DNA from: Melampsora larici-populina 98AG31
Lineage: Eukaryota > Basidiomycota > Pucciniomycetes > Pucciniales > Melampsoraceae
Assembly: GCF_000204055.1 (NCBI RefSeq)
Contig: NW_006768817.1
Location: 599,437 to 663,436, forward strand
Direction of reading: 5' to 3'
Length of the DNA: 64,000 nucleotides
Position numbers and translations under genes: made by a program. This document shows, piece after piece, positions 10,502 to 23,405 of this stretch (position 1 is the first letter of the stretch; each line of letters begins with the position of its first letter). The notes under the pieces were generated by a model that saw nothing but the letters and a program-made list of their open reading frames with translations, had not been told where the DNA came from and made no database searches.

Positions 10502-13500
10502 CTACTTCTTGGCCTTTGACATCTGTGCTTGAAAGGCTTGAACATAGGCCCAAGCATTAGTGTGTTTACCTGATAATGCAATACCCCCCTTCAACCATTC
10601 ACGCACACTGACAAGCTTGCTGATAATTTTTGCCGTTAAGGAAGCGCAACTGGGGACCACAATGTTGACTGCCAAAGAAAAGGTCCTCTTGCATGGGCAA
10701 GAGGTACCTGATACTGCAAGCTAATCACAAGTGGTGCTTGCAAGGACTGGAAATTCCTTCTGATGCTCCTATAGGTTGCAAAACAAATCATCAGCAACGA
10801 GATTGAGTGGATAATAGAGTGAGAATGAATGTAAAAGCTCACATTCCACCAATTGATCTCACTCTGGCCTGGTTGCATCAAATGAGCGCCATCTATGTAC
10901 TCTTCATATTCATCCTTGCATTGATTGGCTGCTGACTGAGACGTGACTTGGGCAGTAGCAACATCAAAAGTGGAAGAATGGTTGATAGGTGAGGCAGGAG
11001 AAGATGGTGGTTGAGAGAGGGGTTCAGCCAATTCCACAGGATCTGCCAGCCATTCACACAGGGCATCTTCAAAGGCATACCAAAAACCCATTTTGGCTTG
11101 TGGAGCCTTGTCTGGATAGTTCAGGTCAAAAAAATGTAGCCAAAATTTTGGATTAAGAATGGTTGATAAGACTACAACATCTGAGGCAGCTGCCTCAGAT
11201 TGATACCCCTCAAGCTTCTTCTGCATGACTTGAAGCATGTTCTTCAGGTCTGTGTCTTCACAGGAAGCTTCAAGCTTATTGAGGTCTAAGATGATTCACA
11301 TGTATTCAGAAAGCAGAATGCAGCCAGTAGGCCCAGTTCCCTTCATTTGTTTGGTAGCGTAGAGAAATATCTGAGACAATATTGGCTTGGGCCAGCAAGA
11401 ATATTCAAGAGAAAAGATGAAACAGTAATGAAAACAATTAAAACCTACCTGCAGAATTCCAACCAAGGTTTTGATTGAATCCCATTCCTTGGGAGCGATA
11501 CATAAACCTTGGAAGTATTGAACCTTTTGATCAGCAAGGAGTATTGCATTGACAACCTGCAAATAGACATAGAACAGTTGGTCAATGTGAGATAATGGAG
11601 GAAATGTTGAGGTGGATGTTGGAACTTACATCATGTGCATCACTCAAACGCTTGAGGTAATCCACATCAATGTTCCAACAAATTCCCCATCCAGAGATGG
11701 GCAAGTGTCCCTTATAATCCATCTGCTTGGCCTTCGCCATGAACTCCTGGTGTCTTGCTGAGCTTTGTGTACATAAACCATTGAATTTCTTTGCCTAAAT
11801 TAGAATAATATCAATGTCAACAACTTCTTGTTTGATTGGAAAAAATTGAAAGACTTACTTTACAAACTGCATGAGCAACATCAGAAAGATGAAATTCATC
11901 ATCATCATCATCAGCTCCACAATCAGAAAGGTTGTCATCAAGGCCACTTTTGACTTTTCTTGCACCATCAATTGATTCATTCTTGTCTTGATCATCTTCA
12001 GAGGAATCAAAGTCAAGATCATCATTGCCATTGTTCAATGTAACAGTAGGGGTTGGTAAAGTCACTCCAGGTTGAGTTGTTGGCTTGATGTGCCCAAAAC
12101 TCATTCCAAGAGATTTCAGTCCGGCTTTGACCACAAGACCAATCTTGTGGGTATAACACTTCACCTGATGAGTGCTTGAGTCCCAATCCACTGATTCATT
12201 AGCATCCCTGAACATAGAAGAGAGCTCATGGTCCATAGTGTTGTTTGCACTACCCAAGTCTGTTGTTTGAGCTAACATGTGAAAGAAGTCATTGATGTTA
12301 GCTCAGATGGAAGGCAAGGATAATCAAAAATGAACAAAATAAAAAAGATAAAATGAAATAAACAAGAATGATAAGAATGACTTATCTTTGTATGTAGCTT
12401 GTTTGAGATCAAGAACCTTCCAACAGGTTGAGCAAGGAGTCGGCCGACATGATGCCAGGCAACCACCCTTGGTGGGGTGGTCCAAACATCATCAACAAGA
12501 CCGAACTTGCTCTTATTTGCCTATAAAAAAAGATCCGAATCAGTCATAATCAGTATCACTATAAGAAAGTTTGAAGAAATGTAGATTGAAGACTCACCTT
12601 GATCATCTCAATGACAGAATAGGAGAGCTTGGTGTAAATCCCCTTGGCTGTCTCAGAAGCCCAAGTGGTGCCTCTGAGAGTGGCAGACTGATTTGATCAC
12701 TTGAAAGCCGCTTGAAGGGGTGGATTGTTGAGTTGTGAACAAGGTAGAGCATGTCTAAGGAGCCAGATAACTAAAATGGTGTTGAGAAGATTGATGCTGA
12801 ATGAAGACTGAGATAGGAAATAGTTGAGTGTGGCTTTGGAGTACTTGAACCACATTGTCTTGTTGCTGCTTCCAGGTGCAAGGCAGCTCATGACCCTCTC
12901 TGATTGCCAGGTGCTGTTTAAGGCATGCAGGTTGATCCTTGGCTCTGTATTGGTGAATGTAAAGGTTGTAATGGCTACACTTGCCTTGGGTAAAGTACTC
13001 ACGGCAGTATTTAGACCTACACCTACAAGGATCATATCCTGTCTAGATGAGATATCAAAGTCAGTAAGTTTCCAATACTCATGTGTATTGGAAAAGAAGA
13101 CATATAGATAGATATACACAGATAGAAATACACATACCTTGCCTTTGACATGAACAGGTGGCTTGTAGTAGTCCAACAGTTTAGCAACACGGCCAAGGTG
13201 GGCATGTCTGACTGCTGGAGTGTCCTTGCCTTCATCTGCCAAGTCTTGGTGTACATCCACACCGGTGGGCACCTTGTAATCCTGCACAAGAAGTAGAATA
13301 GTCAACATTGGATTTGAGGAATCAGAGTTAGAAAAGGTGTGAGAAGTGAAAGGGAAATCAAGAGAAGGAGATGAAAGAAGATTCTTAAATCACTTACTTG
13401 AAGTACTGTGCTTCTTTTTTCTTTTTCACAAGGGCCAGCCAAGCTCGTGATGAATCAGAGACATTACAAGAAATCATACTTTTACATTTTCCTTTTCCAA

Positions 13501-14053
13501 CCGTGCAACTAGTTACCTTGGAGGGTTTTTTCTTGAGATGTGGACAAACAGAAACTGCACTGCCCGCATAGTTGTCTTGGCAACAAACATCCAAGGAGTC
13601 CTCGGAGGCCCCCCCAGGAAATGGGCACCCAAGGAATGCCTCCAAGGCAAAATTTGGCTGTTGCTGTTGCCTTGGATTGGATCCTTGGATAGAGCTTCCC
13701 TCGGGGTCAAAATCCGAGGCCTCCTTGGATTTTCACATCCGAGGTAAATTTGCTGGCTGTGCTGGGACCAATGGCAATACCAAGACAATAGAGGATTGAT
13801 CTGATATGTCTTCATATTCTTCATCTTCAAGATCTTCAGTACCATGACTAAACAATTGATCAGGCGATTGATCACAACCAGGTGATTGTTCACAACCGGG
13901 AGATTGATCACGACTGGGCAATTGATCACAACTGTTCAAGTGAATAGAAAGGTGTGAGTCTTGTGGCTGGATCACAAAGCCTGGTTGAGGGTGGACTGGG
14001 CTAGGAGTGAACAGGTAGATGACAGAGAGGGTGGAACAAGGGTGTTGGAACAC
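10502..14053 (-). pseudogene. hAT transposase, multi-exon and broken
   Basis: Reading 5' to 3' on the minus strand: an acidic Ser/Gln-rich N-terminal region (from about 14053) with SSRAWLALVKKKKEAQYFK near 13400; DEGKDTPAVRHAHLGRV (about 13200); the core segment with ANNTMDHELSSMF, STHQVKCYTHKIGLVV and an acidic DSSEDDQDKNES loop (12278-11850); ADQKVQYFQG...PKEWDSIKTLVGILQ (about 11500); LSTILNPKFWLHFFDLNYP (about 11150); and a dimerisation tail EFPVLASTT...CKRTFSLAVN down to a stop at 10504-10502. An in-frame TAG (10723-10721) interrupts the tail, and serine/glutamate positions of the usual S.ER.FS motif have changed. Intron positions are only approximate. Confidence 0.65.
13590..13728. repeat. 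Small inverted-repeat insert inside the hAT transposase
   Basis: The stretch is bounded by ATCCAAGGAGTCCTCGGAGG on the left and its near complement (CCGAGGCCTCCTTGGAT) on the right, with more CCTCGG/CCAAGG words inside. It is rich in G and C compared with surroundings and looks like a short foldback element. No clear target duplication. Confidence 0.4.
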
Positions 14054-14282
14054 CTGACTTGAAGAGTCATCTGGGTGTAGTTTCTACTGTTGGTAGACTT
14101 TGACATAATGAAATGATAACTATGAGTTTTTTGTAATATAAGTGTTTTATCTATATCAAAGGAAATAATCAATAGGATAGGTGATCAGCAAAGATAATCA
14201 CTGGCAATTGGCAAACAGGATGTAGGGAATTGGATGGATGGGAGTGAAGACCATAGTGTATTGGGATCCAACTGAAGCGCCA

Positions 14283-14370
14283 GATGGTGGTATGAAGGTG
14301 ATTTGGGTAGTTGGATGGTGGTATGAAAGTGATTTGGGTAGTTGGATGGTGGTATGGAGGGTAGTTGAGT
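14283..14370. repeat. 31-bp tandem repeat, about 2.7 copies
   Basis: The unit reads roughly TGGATGGTGGTATGAARGTGATTTGGGTAGT (31 bp), with two full copies and a partial third. It lies near the 5' end of the decayed hAT element and has no coding role that I can see. Confidence 0.6.
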
Positions 14371-14647
14371 AAATCCAATTGGCAGGTACCCACTGAATAT
14401 AATTTTGTGCTCTGAGGTGTACTAGGTGCACGTGGACGCCCTGTCACTATGCGCTATGAAGCGCCAGGGCAACACATAGCACAGCGCAGTTTTGCTATAC
14501 AGTGCAATGGCGGAAACTGCTACATGTCACATGGTTTCACCCTAGCTATAGCACAGGTCAGGCCCCGCTATGGGACCAAGCCCATATCCCGAGCGGGGCG
14601 GGCGCACTGCTTCCGCTATCTCGAGCGGAGTGCTGGTGGTGTTGCTG

Positions 14648-15710
14648 GTTAGGACCATTTTGTTGGGTCAACAAAGTTCAGCAGCCAGAAACACCAGTTG
14701 ATCAGCCATGCCTGTCAAAATGTGTAAAACTTTGCAACTTGAAACCCCCTATTATCTTTTGGATGCTTAATTCAGTATCTGATTAAAGTTGATCTTCCTT
14801 TGAAAATCTGTAAACTTGAGAAATTACATCTGAGCTTATGTGATTGTGACCTACTGTGACAAAGGTTTTGAAAGACCCAAAGACAAATATGAAAAAACCA
14901 CAGGAATGATATGGAGATGTAGCTTGACCACACCCTCAAAAGTCACTTTCCAAAGGTCCCACAAAAGAAACATGGGTCCTTTGGATCCCCCAATTTGAAA
15001 AACCACAAACACTAACTGGATTTTTTGTCATCAAGCCTTCTAACAGGTTTCTCAGCTCAACCTTCTATTTCTCCTCTCCCTTCATTTAATTTCTATTATA
15101 TATAAGGTGTTAATGAAGAAATGACTAAATCTTATCTACATATAATCAATCTTGCAAACTATTAAAAAAAATCAAAAACCTAACACCTAAAACTAACCCC
15201 AAATCCTTTTGGTATATTGTAATATATTTCACCCTTGTAAAAATATCAATTAAAAAAAGAGAACCCAAAAAAGAGAAATCAAAAAAAGAGAAATCAAAAA
15301 AAGATATAAATGTTTAAGAATAATCAACTCAAAAGAAGAAAAAAAATGATTGTTCATATAAGATTTACTCTGCTTTGTATACAAAAATTTGGGGAAAAAA
15401 AAACTTCAAATTGATTAAATGTGTATTGTAGATATTTTATTGGGTAAATCATTTTATAGAATCAAAAAAAACGATCGAAAAAAACTTTTATCTAAACTTG
15501 AATTGATTCTTCTTGTTTAATTAAGTATTATTCTTTAGATAATCCGGCTTCATAGATATCTACAATACTAGGTGCTAAACTAATTCGACTCTTTCCTTCT
15601 CTTGTTCCACTTATCGACCTTGAACTTTTCGATTCTCTTTCACGTGAACCAGTTGAAACCTACGTGATTTTTTCATAAGCCAGTTGATATTCAGTACTTG
15701 AATCGTTTTT
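14648..15710. other. Intergenic, AT-rich
   Basis: No gene seen. An A-rich imperfect repeat of AAAAAAGAGAAATC units lies at 15252-15305. The final 200 bp contain the 3' region of the minus-strand gene that ends at 15711. Confidence 0.5.
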
Positions 15711-18700
15711 TCAGATTGGAGATGACAAAGAATCTGGGTGATTTGGGAAACAAGCAATCACTTTAGTTTTCTTTCCATCTATCCGAGATTGAAGTTTAGA
15801 GTCCACATGAGCCAATGATCCAGAAATCTAAAACCACCCAATCCATCCCGCACAACAATCAAATCAGGATATTCAAAGTGTATGATTCAAAGTGAATTTT
15901 GAAGCAAAAAACATTAAACCACTCACGTCCTTTACTTCCGGTCTTTCCTGGTTCTCAATTTCTTGAGTTCCTTTTCCTACGATAGAATTATTTCTTGAAG
16001 ATGATGAAGAATGATGAAAATAATCTGACAAAACTTCATCAATCAATCTAGATCTACGATCCGGTGACATAGGCGGTCTTGTACCCGATGTTCTTTGTCG
16101 ATCTGTCATCTGTTCACTATATCTCTTGATCAAGTCTCTTCTAGGTGAAGCAGGTACTTGATAAAACTAAAAAAGGAAACATAACCCATAGAAAGATCAG
16201 TTGAAATTGCAAAGAAAATCTTCAATGTTCCTCGACTTACCAAATCTGCTTGATCGATGTATTTATCAAGATCAATGAGAGAATGTGATGATTCGCTCTG
16301 ACTCGATGATCCGGAAAGTTCTGTCATAGTCCTGACTCTTCTACGAGGATGTCTACCAGATAGACCCAAAAGAGATTCGCCTGAATGGCTAGCAGGTTGA
16401 GCTGACGTAGATTGAGATAGAGCAATTGCATGATTCTCTGTTATGGGCGATTCGGGAATGTGTAAACTCTCTGTATCTCCGCCAAATTCCTTATGGTTGT
16501 CACTTCCATCATCATCAGAGGTGACCATGGTGCTGTCCATCAAGTTCTTTGATAAAAGTTGAGTTGATAAAGGTGAAGCTTGACTGGAACGCGGTGAAGA
16601 TGGTCTAGTTCGTAAAACAGAACCGGTTCCCATGGGTCCTCGCGTGATAAGTGAAGTAGTGCGAGAGCTACCACCTGAATGACGCCATGGATTGATGAAA
16701 ATTGATTCAGAACCTACACCAGAGGCAAGATGATCTGGCGAAGAAAGTCGTCGGATGCGTTCGAGGGAGACCAGTGCCGATGAAAGGTTAGGGGTGATGA
16801 TGATCGGACTAGGTCGGGTGGGATTAGTGGCTGTTGTTGGACGTGTTGGGGTTAGAGGAGGTGCCTCGTAAGATGAGTCCACCTGGTTTGGGAGCGCTGG
16901 GAGTGACGTGTTGATGAGCGAAGGCCCATGAGAACGGGGAGCTGATCGAGATCCAGATGATGATGTTGAATGAGCTAATTCAGATCGACCGCTCCTGAAA
17001 CTTTTGCTTCGCTTAGTACTCAGACTGCCTGGGGTATTCTTGGGGGAAGTTCGTCTACGAGGGGGTGGGGCTAAAGGATTGAAGGACTCTGATGGAGGAG
17101 GAACAACCAATGGCAAGGAGTACAGCTTTGCGTCGGCGGTGTTGTGCAAAGTAGGGGGTGGTAAATTGTGAGCTCTAAGATCAACAGGTGCAGTGTGTGC
17201 TATTGGATCACCTGGTATCTCTCCGTCCAGCGGAGCTAGTGTAGGATCACAAAGTGAATCACTCTGAAGAGAGCTATGAGCATTGAAAGTCGAATTGGAA
17301 GGTAAGGTAAGACCTTGGTAGGGTCTACATGGGGTGAACAAAGCATTCCAATCCGTCAATTCACTTTAGATAGAGTTTGTCAAGATAGCTACATAGACTC
17401 ACTTTTCAAATTCTCCACTTTGATCATCCAAGTTTTTACTCAGAGCATGCATCACAGGTTTTTTTAGATCAGTCATCTGTGGAGTCTCTTCGGCTACACC
17501 TGTCTGTATGTTTGTAGTTTGCAGCTTGGATTTTGATGATGGGCGTCGCTGAAAAAAGGATTGAAAGGCTTCGGTACTCCGATTTGAAAACCAAGAATTA
17601 TTTGCAGGTACCAGAACTTCACCCCCAGCAGCTCGTGAGTGCGAAGTTGGGTCGGAGTCAATCGAGGGTAATCTATAGGAAGGTGAATGTTTGAGTTGTT
17701 TTGCAGAAATGTTGTGGGGAGCATTAGCAGGTAAAGGCGGCAAGACATTATCGGCAGTCGCAGGACGACGTCGACGTAGTCCCGGTACGGATCGACTTCG
17801 TCTGACACTTTTGAGAGGCTGTGGTCCAACATCCGCAGAAGCAGGTTCTGAGATTCGAGGTATCAGTTGATATTTCACCTGATTAAATGCATTGAATAAA
17901 CGTCGATCATTAATGACTTACCTGGCTGTAAAAGGGCTGCATTGGTGTGGGCCCTTCCCCGTCCAATTACGGGTTGAGGGCAACAGATAAATATGCCATC
18001 TTGACCACGACCCACCTCTGGACTCAACGCTCGGTCAATCTCAGGGGGACAAGGTAATGTGGAATGAGATGGTGGTTTGACTGTAGAATCGTGAACACGG
18101 GCTTCTGCACGTGATGCTACCCGAGAACGTGACGAAGATGGTCTCTTCAAGTATGACCGGACCGTGAGCGGATGTGAGATCGAGCTCCGTCTTGGGGTTG
18201 AATGGAGCACCGAAAAGGGAGATAGTGACGATTTTCTTGGATTAGGAGCGGCAGGTTGCGATGAAGGCTGGTCTGGTGGTGATGGTGCTGATTGAGCTCG
18301 ATTCCGCAATGAAAAGGAGCGGGAGAGTGGAGGACGGGGAATAGGGGAATGATCAGAGCGCATATGGATTGGAGCGGATGGTCTACGACGTGAATGAGGA
18401 TTTTGACGTTGTTGACGAAGCAGATCAGCTGGCGAGCTCGAAAAGACTGAAGTACAGAATAGACTAGGGTTACAGGACGCTTCTGCTTCGGCTCGCCATA
18501 GCTCCCTCTCCAAACGAAGCCTGTAGATCTCATCCCAAGCACGTTGAGCATGAGTTCGCTCGGCTTGAGCAGCAGCAGCAGCTCTTTGTTTGAGCGCTTC
18601 CAGCGACTGTGAAATACGAGGGTTTGTAACACTCCTGGTGAGCTTGCGAGGATGAGATGGAGCCTCGATCGCCAATTCTTCCATCAAATCGTTGGGGCGT

Positions 18701-20320
18701 TTGGTACCCGAAGAGGTAGCAGGCCTTGAGAGAGGAGTGGTCACAAATCGAGGTTTAGGGTCTGCATACTTGCCATAAAACCCACCGAGGGTCTCGAAGG
18801 ACAGCACTCGAAGTCTGACATACGTTGAGTCATCTTGTGACGGTATCAGAGCATCTGAGCCTGCTGGAGACTCCGCTTGACTGGGAATATGAGCATGCTG
18901 AGCACTTGCGGAGCGTGCGTGACCGCGTTTGAAAGATAGATTCGCCCGAGGATCGCTTGCAAGAATACCCATGTTTGAGTGCGATCGAGCGCGCGTTGAC
19001 ACCAAACGAGGGGATGGGGATCTTTTGGGCTGCTTAGCTTTCACAAGATGAGGTAATTTGGCTGCGGAAGGCTGTTGATGCGTTTGGTTCAAGGGTGCGG
19101 AGAGAAGACCCGGCTGATTTATTGGTGATGTGTGGCTCGACCAAGGTGTAGATTGGTAATGAAATGGATTGATCAAGGCCGGTTGAGATTGACTTGAATG
19201 TAGAGCTTGAGAAGGTTTGATAGATTGATCGTGTGAGGTTGAGATAGGAGCTCGACCAAGAGAAGCAACAAATGAATGAAGATTGCTATGCTCGAGTTGA
19301 TTGGTTATAGGTTTGAATGATGAAGGATCATGATGCGTTGAATTTGTTGTAGAAATAAATGTTTGGGTATGATTGTTTGGAGAAATGAGACGATCAGTGT
19401 GATCAACTTGTTGTGAAGTGCTGAGACTTTGACTGTGATTGCAAGAGTGTCGAATGTTGTGTAATAAAGAATGAGAAGTCTTCTGTGAATGAACTTTAGG
19501 ATTCAACGGAGATTCACCTGTGCGTATGATATACATAGATACATGTCAGTATATCAAGATAAATTGTACATAAACTGAATGAGAAAGGGAATGTTTTGGA
19601 TTACCTATCCCACCGGATGAAGATGAAAGTTGAGTATGTTGGGAAGCGCGAATCCGCCTACGAGCTGGGTAATGGATCATGAGCACCGAACGTAGTTTAG
19701 GTTGAAGGCAACCAGGGTCTGTAAACAACTTTGAGGTAGAGTTATAAAGGGTATTTGAGAGAAGGGCATGAGGAATGATTGTATGATGATGAAGATGATA
19801 AAGATGTGAGTGGGTATCACGAGTGGTAGTGGTGGTAGTAGTGGTTCCAGTGGTAGTAGCGGTGGTAGTGGTAGTAGTAGTAGTGGTGGTAGTAGTCTTA
19901 GGAAAACTTTCAGTAGAGAAAGGTTGATGAATATGAAGGAAAGATGAATCAGTTGTGATACAATCAGAAAGTAAATCAGCAGTGGATGAAGTCAAATCAG
20001 ATTGAGAACTAAACGGTCTACGATTAGGTAATAAAGAATGACGAGAATTAGAAGGTGGTAGAGGGAATGTACCCCAAGAATTATAATTAATTAAATGTTG
20101 ATTACTTGATCAGATGTTGATGTTGATGTTGATGTTGATGTTGATGTTGATTAGAGAAAGATAATGATAAACTTGAACTTGAAGTTTGTTGTTGTACTTT
20201 TTGATTGGTTGATGGTGAAGTGTTTTCATGAAAGTTGAAGTTTCTTTGATGATTTGATGTGAAGTGGTCTGATTGACTATAAATCACTCGATCTTCCTCC
20301 TCTAAATCATTCAAGTTCAT
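15711..20320 (-). CDS. Large Ser/Pro-rich low-complexity protein, unknown function
   Basis: Seven exons, minus strand: 20320-20106, 20017-19605, 19517-17922, 17847-17403, 17363-16241, 16166-15927, 15827-15711; all phases agree, giving 1382 aa. The product is dominated by Ser, Pro, Arg and Thr. It has a (QH)n run near residue 60, a poly-Thr tract (from TTTTTTTTTATTTG-type codons near 19870), and basic RRSRSVPG/KRSKSFRSG motifs that resemble kinase or 14-3-3 sites. One less disordered block (about residues 440-590, in exon 3) reads YVRLRVLSFETLGGFYGKY and is followed by an Ala-rich coiled coil (EALKQRAAAAAQAE ... RLRLERELWRAEAE). I do not recognise the family; a cytoskeletal, polarity or cell-cycle scaffold is possible but unproven. 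Confidence 0.7.
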
Positions 20321-21420
20321 CTGATTGAATAACTTTAAAAGAACTTTACTTTATCAATCTTACTATTCTCGAATTTAAACTTCAAGATACACACATCTAA
20401 GACTTCACTAACCCAAACTTAATTGTCAAAGCAGTCCGGGATTGACAGTTGAGAAAAGTTTATATATAGTGAGATAGGTTGACCTGTACTCTGAAGCCAA
20501 AAAAAAGGTCTTGCCCAAAGCTTGTAAACAAAAAAACCAAAAGGATGAGAGCAAAAGATGAGTAATGATTTCTCGACCCTTGAAGTTGATGATTATCAAT
20601 CGAACAATTGAGATTGAATCAGAAGAATGCAAAGAGAAGACAAGGTTTAATAGAAAACATGAAATCGATGAATTCAGTCCACTTTTCTAATGCGCCACAA
20701 ACAACAATCAAATGGGGAAAAAAGTAAGTCTCACAGAAAGGATTGGTTTAAAGACGCCTTAAATGCTCTTAATTGACCCTCTGACTTCCTCAATGATCCA
20801 CAAAATCACAAACAAACAAACCAATAATTCTGAATTCAGTTTCAATGCACCGATGCTGAGAACTTGAGTCTTTAAAAGCGAAATGAATTCGATTAGATGA
20901 TATGAAGAAAAATCCCGATAGAGATTTATTCAAGGTTATCCGTATGAGTCGATTTGAAGATCGTCCCCAAAAAGTTCAAGATTGAAGTACGATAAGTTTG
21001 GAGGTATAGAGGCAGATGAGGGCTAATGACCGTTGTTGCGAGCAAGAACCTGTTGGAAAGTGATCATCTTATGGTAATTGATGAAGGATTTTGATCAAAT
21101 AAAAAAATCAAATCTTCCATAAAAAGTCTCTTGACCGCTTGTGAGCTCTTCAAAACTTTACATAAATATTGATCAAGATGTCAAAAGTTCATCATATTGT
21201 TCTTTTGTCACATTCAGTTTCTAAAATATTTTAAATACATGTCAATTCAAATCAAAACACACAAATCATCCTTTCATCTTTGCGTGATTGATCCGTTCTG
21301 TTATAAAGAAAATTGACATGAAGACGAACTTTGTATCCTTTCCAACAGAAAATTCAGTGTTTCATGGAATCTGTGAGCCTCATTGTATTGTGCGGTGAGG
21401 CGTGAGTTTTGCATAGTCCT
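20321..21420. other. Intergenic; 5' region of the Ser/Pro-rich gene
   Basis: Only short chance ORFs. This interval must contain the promoter of the minus-strand gene starting at 20320 and the left flank of the retrotransposon that begins at 21421. Confidence 0.5.
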
Positions 21421-21572
21421 GGAATGTGTCACGAGCTCACGACAGGCTGTCCTGTTCCATGAATGGCGGGTTTCACATAAGTGTTAGGCAAAGCCGCGCT
21501 GGCCCTCCGAGGGCTCGCGCGCGTGACATTTCATGAACGGGACACAAAAATAAACAGACACCCCCCTTTTAC
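21421..21572. repeat. Split direct repeat B2 of the Ngaro-like element
   Basis: From GGAATGTGTCACGAGCTCAC to CCCCCCTTTTAC, this matches 22166-22315 at nearly every position, with only scattered changes and a small indel (CATTTCATG versus CATTATG). Confidence 0.85.
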
Positions 21573-21840
21573 AGGGGAGGTAGTGGTACAACAATAGCTA
21601 GGGACACTACAACAGTCAGAGGACTGGTGGGCCCTCGAGAGACTATCTTGGTCCCGGCAACGTGAGGAAATACAAGGCTTAAGAAAGAAACAAGTGATAA
21701 CAACGGCCATTGACTTTATACAAACAGATGTCCAAGATATAAAAAGAGACAGTGAAACCAAGAGGAGAGGCAGAGAGACAGACCGAGATTTTTTTTTTTC
21801 AAGAAAAACCGTTGAGGCGACACATGGTGCGGGTGGGCGG

Positions 21841-22165
21841 GAATTTTCAGTGAGCCATTCAATGAAGAACAAACGTGTTCCTATGGCAAACACCTCGTTA
21901 TGGTGTGCATGGAGCTAGGAAGGTAGTTCCATCCGCGCGACGTGCTGTTTGTGGACGAACTACGGCGTGGATGGAGACTTGAGATCCCTGACGGTGTGTG
22001 GAGTAGAAGAGCCCCCCACCGACGCTACAGATGTGAAAGGAGAAAGGACCTGGTGCTGCGGAGCGTCAGGGAGCGTCAGCAATAGTCCTATTGCACACAT
22101 AACTCAACAGATCATGTCTCCCTTGTTCAACACATCCCCCTCGCTTAATAGAGCATCAAACACGA
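21841..22165. repeat. Split direct repeat A2 of the Ngaro-like element
   Basis: Begins GAATTTTCAGTGAGCCATTC and ends GCATCAAACACGA. The same sequence recurs at 27416-27943, where a MITE interrupts it. It abuts repeat B1 directly. It contains the empty MITE target site CGCTTAATAGAG (TTA at 22145-22147). Confidence 0.88.
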
Positions 22166-22315
22166 GGAATGTGTCACGAGCTCACAACAGGCTGTCCTGT
22201 TCCATGAATGGCGGGTTTCACATAAGTGTTAGGCGAAGCCGCGCTGGCCCTCCAAGGGCTTGCGCGCGTGACATTATGAACGGGACACAAAAATAAACAG
22301 ACACCCCCCTTTTAC
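22166..22315. repeat. Split direct repeat B1 of the Ngaro-like element
   Basis: Second copy of the 21421-21572 sequence, lying directly between repeat A2 and the internal coding region; with A2 it forms the B1A2 junction expected of Ngaro elements. Confidence 0.85.
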
Positions 22316-22450
22316 GCCATCCCGCCTAGGAGAGAGGAAACCCTGGGTATGTGTGTAAGAGTGGTGAAGGGGAGGCGTAGACGAGGGAACCGAGAGCAAC
22401 GAGGAGAAAGGGGGTAGACTGAGAATATACAAAGAAAAAAGGCTCACGCT

Positions 22451-23403
22451 TCAGAAGACTACCTGTGCCCCAAGATGTCCGTCTATAGACAAGGGATGTG
22501 CTCTGGTTGTGGCGAGGCGCAGGATAGGATGTCCCCGTACATAGATTTTGAAGGCCTCAGATGACCATCTGCCCAGGTCCTGAATATGGTCCAGAGGCAG
22601 TCCGGCTTGCGCATAGGCCGTGGCACCGCCCGAGCTCATTGAATGTCCAGACTTGTTGGACTCAAAAAAGACGGAAGCGGGCGAGGAATCAAGAGCGCGT
22701 TGGGGGCACCCCACCAACCGTCAAAAACAGGGGAGAATCAGGAGAAAACCTGGCGTCTCTTTGCAGGAGGTATTGTGATAATGCCTCAATCGGGCAGGCA
22801 CCTACAATGGCACATGAAGCCAACACCACCGGGCTGCCCTGAAAGAAGGGGTTGGTTTTGCAGTGCAGAAGCAGGTACTTTGTGAAGCCCCCGCACAGCG
22901 AGAACAAAAAGGAGGAACGGAGTATGAACTTCCTGGCATTGCAATAGGCCTTTGTGTCCGGGCAGGTCAGCTTGCCAAGCCGATGAAGGCCGTGAAAACC
23001 AGCCAGTAGCATCGCGGTGAAGAGGCAGTCGTCGTAATCAGAGGTTGAAGGGAACAAGACCATGATGTAGCACTTGTCGTACACGGCGGGAGTTGGTTGC
23101 TAGACGGACGTCTGGGTAGAGGTGTTCAAAGGCTGCGGTGATTGCAGACAGGTAGCCCTGGATAGAGTTTGGGGCAAGCGGTTGGTTGGTGCGAGCAGAT
23201 AGTGTGCGGCAGGTGTCTGCAGCATACATGCAGAGGTGGTTGACTGATGGAATTGGGGGCAGTTTTTTGCGGACACAGAACTTTAGGAAGGATGAAACCC
23301 CAGAAAGATACACTGATTTTGTTGAGGCAGCTAGGCTACGGGCGGCGTCAGCTTCCGCCAGAAGTGTGAGAAACTGACGCCAAGAAGGTTGGTCATCGGG
23401 CAT
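22451..23403 (-). pseudogene. Tyrosine recombinase (YR) of the Ngaro-like element, disrupted
   Basis: Starts at ATG 23403, three bases after the pol stop. An N-terminal helical SAM-like part (STKSVYLSGVSSFLKFC, SVNHLCMYAAD) is followed after a frameshift near 23045 by the first catalytic region FHGLHRLGKLTC. Further on, GGVPPTRS is followed by an in-frame TGA and then a frameshift near 22670 in a T run. The last segment has GHSMSSGGATAYA and LGRWSSEAFKIYVRGHP, the HxxR region and the tyrosine-bearing end. The arginine of HxxR is serine here (GHSMS instead of the usual GHS-x-R), a loss expected to abolish strand cleavage. Confidence 0.8.
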
Positions 23404-23405
23404 GG

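Larger units (their letters stand above)
10076..14647 (-). mobile_element. Degenerate hAT element, about 4.57 kb
   Basis: Imperfect inverted repeats bound the block: left CAGCACCACCGGTGCTCCGCT at 10076, right complement CAACACCACCAGCACTCCGCT ending near 14644-14647. Inside both ends the words TCCGCTAT/AGCGGA recur, as expected of hAT subterminal sites. A multi-exon hAT transposase runs between them on the minus strand. I could not identify a convincing 8-bp target duplication, so the outer boundary is approximate. Confidence 0.6.

Noticed and set aside
12697..13308. 203-codon minus-strand ORF as a separate gene
   Set aside because: Its upstream part matches the hAT transposase reading and the rest reads through intron-like sequence; treated as part of the decayed transposase.
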